Positions 1-4,956 of a stretch of DNA of 8,055 nucleotides are shown in pieces. The stretch covers positions 1 to 8,055 of the forward strand of contig ONMG01000274.1 of NCBI GenBank assembly GCA_900318855.1. Direction: 5' to 3'. Source of the DNA: an uncultured Prevotella sp. Lineage in GTDB: Bacteria > Bacteroidota > Bacteroidia > Bacteroidales > Bacteroidaceae. Both the position numbers and the translations under genes were made by a program. The notes below the pieces were generated by a model that searched no databases, was not told where the DNA came from, and saw nothing but the letters and a program-made list of their open reading frames with translations. Position 1 is the stretch's first letter. Each line of letters opens with the position of its first letter.

Positions 1-624
1 CTGCATCATGCCCATCTCGTCGTCCACCAGCTCCCGTGGCAGTGTAATCACTTTCAGCCGTCGGAACCAGTGGCGTGGTGATGTGGGGTCGATGCGTTCG
101 GCCTTGCTGCCGATGATGTAGTAGCTGGCGGTGTAGTCGTCCATGAGTGCGCAGAAGGCCGACTTGATGCGTGAGCACTTCTCATTGATGGCATTATCCA
201 ATGGGTTCGTCAGTCGCTCCACGGTCTCCAGCATCTTCCTTTGGTCGCCTTCGGGCGAGATGTGCCGGTAGATGCTGAGCAACTCCTCGCGGTATTCGCT
301 CAGAGATTTGAATTCGATGCCCTCAACGTGACGGAGAAACAGGAGATAGACGGCACGATGAACGGGTGACAGCTGCACCTCAAGCCAATCGGCTCCCGGA
401 TCCGGCACAGTTTTCGAGGGTGTAGAACAAATGCAGATCCGTCCATCGCTGGTCACCTTCAGCTGCCGGAGCGTTCCGCGCGCAGCCTCAGTCCTCAGCA
501 GTTCCAGCGTAGGCACAGTAATGGCTTTAATCAGCAGATCATTGCGTCCCATAATCTGCAGTCCACGCACCAGTTGGCTCAACTGGCGTGCCATTGCCTC
601 AGCTTGTCCTTCGATAGGTTTCAT
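1..624 (-). CDS. Conserved-looking hypothetical protein, 3' end outside window
   Basis: An open frame runs leftward from ATG (624-622) to the first base of the window without a stop, giving 208 residues; the C-terminus lies outside. The start is bounded by an in-frame TGA 12 codons upstream; a GTG ten codons upstream is the only alternative I saw. There is no signal peptide or membrane segment, so it is probably cytoplasmic. Visible landmarks are an N-terminal helix-rich part (1-55), a short strand region with ICIC (63-66), a hydrophobic helix LSPVHRAVYLLFLRHVEGI (85-103), a charged helix (105-121), and NAINEKCSRIKSAF (144-157) leading to YYIIGSKAERI (168-178) and RRLKVITLPRELV (188-200). The pattern resembles a Bacteroidales family of unknown function that I recall only vaguely. 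It is transcribed divergently from ftsZ. No function is assigned. The long uninterrupted frame, the start context and the upstream promoter support a real gene. Confidence 0.8.
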   Translation of the reverse strand, partial: MKPIEGQAEAMARQLSQLVRGLQIMGRNDLLIKAITVPTLELLRTEAARGTLRQLKVTSDGRICICSTPSKTVPDPGADWLEVQLSPVHRAVYLLFLRHVEGIEFKSLSEYREELLSIYRHISPEGDQRKMLETVERLTNPLDNAINEKCSRIKSAFCALMDDYTASYYIIGSKAERIDPTSPRHWFRRLKVITLPRELVDDEMGMMQ

Positions 625-700
625 ATTGCGTCGTAGCCGTAATGTGCTTTGCACTCCTCAACCCAACAGCCACACTATACCAGGTTGTTTGCAACCTTTA

Positions 701-715
701 GCAAAGGCTTGCCGG
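701..715. promoter_or_regulatory. Dyad-like site related to the palindrome at 780-794
   Basis: GCAAAGGCTTGCCGG contains an imperfect dyad (GCAA...TTGC). It closely resembles the site at 780-794, differing by single-base insertions. It falls just downstream of the predicted start of the leftward transcript, a position where a repressor could act. The link to a regulator is inference. Confidence 0.25.
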
Positions 716-725
716 AGAGTTTCTG

Positions 726-756
726 CAAAGTTAATCAAAAGCATGGGGCACTGCAA
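726..756 (-). promoter_or_regulatory. Bacteroidetes-type promoter for the leftward hypothetical gene
   Basis: On the minus strand, TAACTTTG (733-726) matches the -7 consensus TAnnTTTG. TTG (756-754) lies exactly 20 bases upstream as the -33 element. Transcription would begin near 719-721, leaving a leader of about 95 nt before the ATG at 624. That leader can form a small hairpin, AGGTTG/CAACCT with a four-base loop (682-697). This is motif matching only. Confidence 0.55.
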
Positions 757-779
757 GAATGCTCCCTAAAAAAGGATGT

Positions 780-794
780 CCGCAAGGCTTGCGG
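780..794. promoter_or_regulatory. Perfect 7-bp inverted repeat upstream of the ftsZ promoter
   Basis: CCGCAAG-G-CTTGCGG is a perfect palindrome of two 7-bp arms around one base. It ends 11 bases upstream of the ftsZ -33 box and lies upstream of both divergent promoters. There is no T-run on either side, and a one-base loop is unsuited to an RNA terminator, so a protein-binding operator is the better guess. No cognate regulator is visible. Confidence 0.35.
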
Positions 795-805
795 CTTGAC
801 AACTC

Positions 806-836
806 TTGCTCCTCAGAGCAGAAAGAAGTAATTTTG
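806..836 (+). promoter_or_regulatory. Bacteroidetes-type promoter for ftsZ
   Basis: TTG (806-808), 20 bases, then TAATTTTG (829-836) fits the TTG-N19/20-TAnnTTTG pattern. Transcription would start near 842, giving a leader of about 20 nt before the ATG at 863. No Shine-Dalgarno sequence is seen before the ATG, as is usual in this phylum. Confidence 0.6.
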
Positions 837-862
837 CGGGTGATTAAGCAATATCTGAGCAT

Positions 863-2266
863 ATGACAAATCCCGCTGATAACATTCTGGATTTTGGTCC
901 CGTAGAGGACACCACGAAGCAGATCATCAAGGTCGTCGGTGTGGGCGGAGGCGGCTGCAATGCAGTCAACAACATGTATGAGGAAGGCATCGCCAACGTG
1001 TCGTTCGCAGTCTGCAACACCGACAGTCAGAGCCTTTCCCACTCCCCCGTGCCTGTAAAGCTGCTGCTCGGCGACTCGGGCTTGGGCGCCGGCGCGGACC
1101 CCGAACTGGGCAAGTCGGAGGCCATCAAGACCAAGGAGCGCGTGAAGCAGCTCTTCAACGACTCCACCCGCATGTGCTTCATCACTGCCGGTATGGGTGG
1201 CGGTACGGGCACCGGGGCTGCTCCCATCATAGCATCGGTGGCCAGAAGCATGGGCATACTGACGATTGGCATTGTGACCATACCCTTCTATTTCGAGAAG
1301 CGGCGCAAGATAACCAAGGCGCTAAAGGGAGTAGAGGAGATGAGAAAGAATGTCGACTCTCTGTTGATCATCAACGACGAAAGCATCTGTAATGTGTATG
1401 CCGACTCCGAGATCTCCGTAAAGAAGGCTTTCAAAGCGGCCGACGACATCCTTTGCAGTGCAGCGAAGAGCATCTCCGAGCTCATCACCGTTGAGGGAAG
1501 CATCAACCTCGACTTCCGCGACGTGGAGACCACCATGCGCGGTGGCGGCGGAGCCATCATGGCCATCGGCCGCGCCGGAGGAGCCCGACGGGTGGAGAAG
1601 GCCATCGTCAATGCACTCGATTCGCCCCTACTCTACGGCAGCGACATCACTAAGGCTAAGAAGATACTATTCAACATCTACACCAGCGACGAGCGTCCGC
1701 TCTTCGTGAGCGAGATGCGTGAGGTGGACGCCTTCATGTATGGTCTCAACCCCAATATCGATGTCATCTGGGGCACAAGCGACGACAATTCGCTCGGCGA
1801 GGATGCTAAGGTCATCATCCTTGCCACAGGACTCGATAACCGCTTTGCTCCCGAAGAAGAGCCATCGACCGATGACAGCGAGTACTACGACCGCATCATC
1901 TCGAAGCTCTACCGCGAGCCCCTTCTTTCCTCGGCAGCCACATCCCATTCCACCGTTCAGGACGGAACGGCAGATGTTACCACCCTAACTTTCGACGAGA
2001 CGCAGTTGAACCAGTCGACCGATGACAGTGAGCGCAAGGAGGAACCGGTCGGCGAGGACTCTCAAGCCGAGGCTCAACCCGAAGCCCAACCCACAGAACA
2101 ATCCACAGACAAGGATGCTGATACCGATGATTCTGATGAGGATCCGCTGACTAGCATCAGCCCTACCGAGCCTTCTGTCTCCCAGAAGCCTGCGACCTTC
2201 CTGGAGCGCATTAAGGCTCACTTAAAGAAAAGTCTGGCTGAGATTGCAAGCGACAATGTGGAGTGA
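863..2266 (+). CDS. ftsZ: FtsZ, tubulin-like cell division GTPase
   Basis: 467 residues. FtsZ binds GTP and polymerises into the cytoplasmic Z ring that organises septal wall synthesis. The nucleotide-binding loop GVGGGGCNAV is at 26-35, GLGAG at 73-77 and the tubulin signature GGGTGTGAAP at 112-121. The T7 synergy loop NLDFRD (215-220) keeps N215, D217 and D220, which complete the GTPase site across a subunit interface, so activity is expected. The globular core ends near 325. An acidic, disordered linker of about 115 residues follows, with STDDSE twice (335-340, 385-390) and EAQPEAQP (403-410). The C-terminal segment KPATFLERI (442-450) resembles the partner-binding tail, followed by 17 further residues. 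It has its own promoter and no ftsA, murC, ftsQ or other division-cluster neighbour, so it may be a stand-alone or second FtsZ. The family call is firm; the paralogue idea is inference. Confidence 0.95.
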   Translation: MTNPADNILDFGPVEDTTKQIIKVVGVGGGGCNAVNNMYEEGIANVSFAVCNTDSQSLSHSPVPVKLLLGDSGLGAGADPELGKSEAIKTKERVKQLFNDSTRMCFITAGMGGGTGTGAAPIIASVARSMGILTIGIVTIPFYFEKRRKITKALKGVEEMRKNVDSLLIINDESICNVYADSEISVKKAFKAADDILCSAAKSISELITVEGSINLDFRDVETTMRGGGGAIMAIGRAGGARRVEKAIVNALDSPLLYGSDITKAKKILFNIYTSDERPLFVSEMREVDAFMYGLNPNIDVIWGTSDDNSLGEDAKVIILATGLDNRFAPEEEPSTDDSEYYDRIISKLYREPLLSSAATSHSTVQDGTADVTTLTFDETQLNQSTDDSERKEEPVGEDSQAEAQPEAQPTEQSTDKDADTDDSDEDPLTSISPTEPSVSQKPATFLERIKAHLKKSLAEIASDNVE

Positions 2267-2324
2267 GTATGCGCGTCTCCCACCAGATTTCGTCAATGCA
2301 TCAAACAAACATTATTATAAGGGT

Positions 2325-2381
2325 AACGAGTGCAGGAGAGCGCATGCTATTCTGACAAAAACCAGTGCCTCTCCCCTCGTT
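2325..2381. repeat. Imperfect inverted repeat spanning the GH2 promoter's upstream part
   Basis: AACGAG (2325-2330) and GGAGAG (2335-2340) are complementary in order to CTCTCC (2369-2374) and CTCGTT (2376-2381). This gives 12 potential base pairs, interrupted by a 4/1 internal loop, around 28 bases. The right arm lies inside the 32-bp repeat at 2366-2397 and in the spacer of the promoter. It may be a regulator site or chance. Confidence 0.3.
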
Positions 2382-2394
2382 TGCACTATCTTTG
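2364..2394 (+). promoter_or_regulatory. Bacteroidetes-type promoter for the GH2 gene
   Basis: TATCTTTG (2387-2394) is a perfect -7 box. The -33 position, 19 bases upstream, reads AGTG (2364-2367), a weak match to TTTG, so the promoter may need an activator. Transcription would start near 2400, leaving a leader of about 45 nt before the ATG at 2445. The -7 box and the whole spacer lie in the 32-bp sequence duplicated at 7957-7988. Confidence 0.55.
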
Positions 2395-2397
2395 CAA
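2366..2397 (+). repeat. 32-bp repeat, left copy (promoter of GH2 gene)
   Basis: The 32 bases, beginning TGCCTCTCCCCTCG and ending TATCTTTGCAA, are identical to the reverse complement of 7957-7988. They cover the promoter spacer, the -7 box and three bases beyond it. Identity stops just outside both ends. A spacer is not normally constrained to this extent, so common descent or a shared binding site is likely. Confidence 0.85.
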
Positions 2398-2444
2398 ATA
2401 CATTCGGATGATATTCCGACAGTCTTTATAAATCTCAGCAACAT

Positions 2445-4568
2445 ATGAAACCTTTAAGAGCATCGTTGTTATTCCTACTTGGTCTTGTTGCCCTTCCCGG
2501 TGTGGGGCAGCGACTGGGCAGCGAGAGCGTCAGTCTGGTCGATTGGCAGTTTAGTAAGGACAGTGTGCAATGGACGGCGGTGAGCGTGCCTCATTCGTAT
2601 AATGCACTCGATGGCGTAACTGCCAAGTATTATCGTGGCAAGGGTTACTATCGCCGCAGTATTCATCTCACTGCTGGTGATGCAGACCGGCCGCTGTATC
2701 TACTCTTCGAAGGGGCGGCACAGCAGGCTTGGGTCTATGTGAACGGGCAGTTGCTGACGCATCATAGGGGTGGCTATACTCCCTTCGTACTCGATGTGAG
2801 CAACCTGCTTCATGAGGGCGACAATCTTGTTGCCGTCACCTGTGACAATCATGAGGACGTGAGTCTTATCCCGGTATCATCGGACTTCAATAAGAATGGA
2901 GGTCTTCATAATCCGGTGTTTCTGCTCAAGATGTCGCCCATCTATGTCTCACCCCTGTCGTCCGGCCTTTATCGGCTTCATGTGACCGTGCCCCAAGTGT
3001 CGGCGCAGAAAGCCACTACTGTGATGAGTGCCGAGCTCCGCAATGCCTCGGGAAAGACCGAAAGAGTGAGTGTGGACTATCTCTTGAAAGATGCTTCTGG
3101 TCATACAGCTTATCAGCACACCGACCGCCTCCTTCTGTCCGCAACACCCGGCGCAGCCACGTCCCTAAGCCACTCTTTTACGTTGCCCAGGCCCCATCTG
3201 TGGAACGGTGTCGACGACCCCTATCTCTACAGTGCGTCTATTGTAGTGAAGGACCTGTCGGGTAAGGTGATGGATGAAGTGTCGACAAAGGTGGGCTATC
3301 GTTATTATAAGGTGACGCGCGATGCGGGCTTCTTCCTCAATGGACGTCATTATGCCCTTCGTGGGGTGGCCGAGCATCAGGATATTGCTGGAAAAGCGTC
3401 GGCTGTCAGCCTGCCGGATATTGAGTCGGATTACCGTATCATTGCCGAGCTGGGATGCAACTTCCTCCGGCTGGCGCATTATCCGCACAACGATCGTGAG
3501 TATCAGCTCTGCGATTCGCTGGGCATCATCGTACAGACAGAAATACCCTGGGTGAATGTGTGTGGGGTGAAAGCGCAGCCGTCGTATTTCGAAAACATCC
3601 ATTCGCAGATGCGCGAGATGGTGACCAACCTTTACAACCATCCTTCGATTATGTTCTGGGGGATGTGGAATGAAATCGACTACTGGGGTAATGTGGCGGG
3701 CCAGTTGCAGGACAAGCTGGACCCTCAGCGCGTGGTCAGCGAGACCGCCCGACTCTATGACTATACGAAGAAGCTGGATCCCTACCGTCTCTGTGGTCCT
3801 ACCGACTGTAGTCTCTACCGTAATCCAGGCTATGCCCAACTCAAAGGCGACTACCATTCGGAGAATCGCTATGTGGGCTGGTATTATCAGAAGGATAACT
3901 TTGCCCATTTCACCAATGAGATGAATGAGATACATCAGCGCATGGGAGCCGTCAATCTTTCGGAGTATGGCGCGGGTATCAATCCCTGGTGTCATACTTG
4001 GTCGACCGACTTGAAATACCTGCGTGGTGACGACAAGGTCCACTTCGAAGAGTTTGGCAATCTGGTGCACGAGAGCCATGTGAGGCAGATGGTGAAGATG
4101 CCCTTCCTGAACTTCACTTCGGCCTGGGTGCTCTTCGATTTCCCCGTGGCAGCCCGGCAGGAAGGTTTCATGGATTCGTCCGACGGCATCTATTTCAAGG
4201 AGAACGACGGCCGCAAGTTTATGAACGACAAGGGACTTGTGACGCGCGACCGTAAACTGAAGAAGGATATCTTCTATCTCTATAAGTCGCTATGGAACCA
4301 TAAGGTGAAAACGGTGTACATAACCAGCCGGAGACGCACTCGTATTGACTCGGCTACTCCCTGTGTTGTAAAGGTGTACAGCAATGCCCGATCGCTGCAA
4401 CTCTTTGTTGACGGAAGGCTGACCGAGGAAATCGCTCACTGCCCTGATGTCTCGGGCGTCATCTGGCAATTCAAGCCCATTGTGCTTACAGAGGGCAATC
4501 ATGAGCTCAAGGTCATCGGTGACGGTGTTACCGACAGTGTGCGGCTGCAGGCTGTGAAGAATCTCTGA
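2445..4568 (+). CDS. Exported glycoside hydrolase family 2 enzyme (beta-galactosidase-like)
   Basis: 707 residues. GH2 enzymes are retaining glycosidases releasing terminal beta-linked sugars. MKPLRASLLFLLGLVALPGVG forms a signal peptide with no lipobox cysteine, so the enzyme is probably soluble in the periplasm. The jelly-roll sugar-binding domain occupies about 30-168 (VPHSYNALDG, AWVYVNG, RGGYTPF), the Ig-like sandwich about 170-290, and the TIM barrel from about 295, with LRGVAEHQD (305-313) and NFLRLAHYPH (339-348). The acid/base is Glu410 in MWNEIDYW and the nucleophile Glu507 in NLSEYGAG, 97 residues apart as is normal. A C-terminal Ig-like domain (VKVYSNARSLQLFVDG) ends the protein. 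It is shorter than many GH2 enzymes because it carries few accessory domains. No SusC/SusD pair or other carbohydrate gene is adjacent. The exact substrate (galactoside, glucuronide or other) cannot be read from the sequence. Confidence 0.93.
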   Translation: MKPLRASLLFLLGLVALPGVGQRLGSESVSLVDWQFSKDSVQWTAVSVPHSYNALDGVTAKYYRGKGYYRRSIHLTAGDADRPLYLLFEGAAQQAWVYVNGQLLTHHRGGYTPFVLDVSNLLHEGDNLVAVTCDNHEDVSLIPVSSDFNKNGGLHNPVFLLKMSPIYVSPLSSGLYRLHVTVPQVSAQKATTVMSAELRNASGKTERVSVDYLLKDASGHTAYQHTDRLLLSATPGAATSLSHSFTLPRPHLWNGVDDPYLYSASIVVKDLSGKVMDEVSTKVGYRYYKVTRDAGFFLNGRHYALRGVAEHQDIAGKASAVSLPDIESDYRIIAELGCNFLRLAHYPHNDREYQLCDSLGIIVQTEIPWVNVCGVKAQPSYFENIHSQMREMVTNLYNHPSIMFWGMWNEIDYWGNVAGQLQDKLDPQRVVSETARLYDYTKKLDPYRLCGPTDCSLYRNPGYAQLKGDYHSENRYVGWYYQKDNFAHFTNEMNEIHQRMGAVNLSEYGAGINPWCHTWSTDLKYLRGDDKVHFEEFGNLVHESHVRQMVKMPFLNFTSAWVLFDFPVAARQEGFMDSSDGIYFKENDGRKFMNDKGLVTRDRKLKKDIFYLYKSLWNHKVKTVYITSRRRTRIDSATPCVVKVYSNARSLQLFVDGRLTEEIAHCPDVSGVIWQFKPIVLTEGNHELKVIGDGVTDSVRLQAVKNL

Positions 4569-4583
4569 AGCTACTGTTCTAAA

Positions 4584-4616
4584 GAGGGTGGGGTGGTCGC
4601 TCTCCCTCCCACCTTC
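4584..4616 (+). terminator. Stem-loop after the GH2 gene, possible 3' end signal
   Basis: GAGGGTGGG (4584-4592) can pair with CCCACCTTC (4608-4616), nine pairs with one G-T wobble, around a 15-base loop. It starts 16 bases after the GH2 stop codon. No T-run follows, so this is not a canonical intrinsic terminator; it may stabilise the mRNA end or assist termination. Confidence 0.3.
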
Positions 4617-4766
4617 ATGCCATGTATTCCTCTTCTGACTGATTCCCGTCGAGCCCTTGAACGACCACCGACGCTGAAGCAACATGGCTTCTAACCAGTC
4701 TTTTGCCCCTCAAGTGAAGCGGATGCAACGAAGGTGTCTGGAGGATGGGTATTGAGGTAGGGACAT

Positions 4767-4791
4767 AAAAAAAGGACTACCGCTGTAGTCC
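4767..4791 (-). terminator. Intrinsic terminator, minus strand
   Basis: On the minus strand, GGACTAC and GTAGTCC form a perfect 7-bp stem with a 4-base loop (4791-4774), followed at once by seven T residues (4773-4767). This is a textbook Rho-independent terminator in that direction only; on the plus strand the bases after the stem are CAATCTTTG. Confidence 0.7.
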
Positions 4792-4828
4792 AATCTTTGT
4801 TAACCTTAAATCTAATACCATGAAAAAC
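4767..4828 (-). ncRNA. Candidate short RNA unit of about 60 nt
   Basis: A minus-strand promoter (4865-4835) and a minus-strand intrinsic terminator (4791-4767) are separated by only about 40 bases. They predict a transcript from about 4828 to 4767. The unit sits alone between two convergent genes, and no coding gene follows the terminator before the GH2 3' end, so it is not an obvious leader of anything. A 14-codon frame starting at ATG 4821-4819 and stopping at 4777, inside the terminator stem, reads MVLDLRLTKIGLQR; whether it is translated is unknown. The opposite strand has a ten-codon frame (4820-4852, MKNTLQRYCN) but no promoter and no T-run in that direction. The 5' end is an estimate. 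It could be a small RNA, an attenuator remnant, or the trace of a deleted downstream gene. Confidence 0.4.
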
Positions 4829-4834
4829 ACGTTG

Positions 4835-4865
4835 CAAAGGTATTGCAATTAGTGCCATTGTGCAA
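4835..4865 (-). promoter_or_regulatory. Bacteroidetes-type promoter for the short RNA unit
   Basis: On the minus strand, TTG (4865-4863), 20 bases, then TACCTTTG (4842-4835) fits the consensus. The start site would be near 4828. It points away from the PPDK-like gene and towards the terminator at 4791-4767. Confidence 0.5.
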
Positions 4866-4907
4866 ATTTAAGCCGACTCTTGTTGTGGGTGGTGCTGTTT
4901 TCTTGAT

Positions 4908-4939
4908 GTAGGTCAACTCGTACGAGCCTGTATACCTAC
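4908..4939 (-). terminator. Nested stem-loop after the PPDK-like gene, possible 3' end signal
   Basis: GTAGGT (4908-4913) pairs with ACCTAC (4934-4939), and between them lies the perfect 10-bp palindrome CTCGTACGAG (4917-4926). It begins 17 bases beyond the stop codon of the minus-strand gene. There is no T-run after it in either direction, so a terminator role is only a possibility; a protein-binding dyad is an alternative. Confidence 0.3.
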
Positions 4940-4956
4940 GAAATGGGCAGCCCCGG

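Noticed and set aside
431..769. Plus-strand frame of 112 codons at the left end
   Set aside because: It overlaps the minus-strand hypothetical gene and both divergent promoters, and its composition is typical of a reverse-strand shadow.
731..1042. Minus-strand frame of 103 codons over the ftsZ start and promoter
   Set aside because: It is antisense to the conserved FtsZ N-terminus and its sequence is low in recognisable features. No promoter was found at its 5' end within ftsZ.
3165..4079. Long minus-strand open frame (304 codons) inside the GH2 gene
   Set aside because: It is antisense to a clear GH2 catalytic domain, its translation resembles no family I know, and no promoter was noticed for it. 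It is a codon-bias shadow.
4820..4852. Ten-codon plus-strand peptide MKNTLQRYCN as a leader peptide
   Set aside because: There is no plus-strand promoter in place and no gene downstream on that strand. The terminator and promoter at this locus both face the minus strand.
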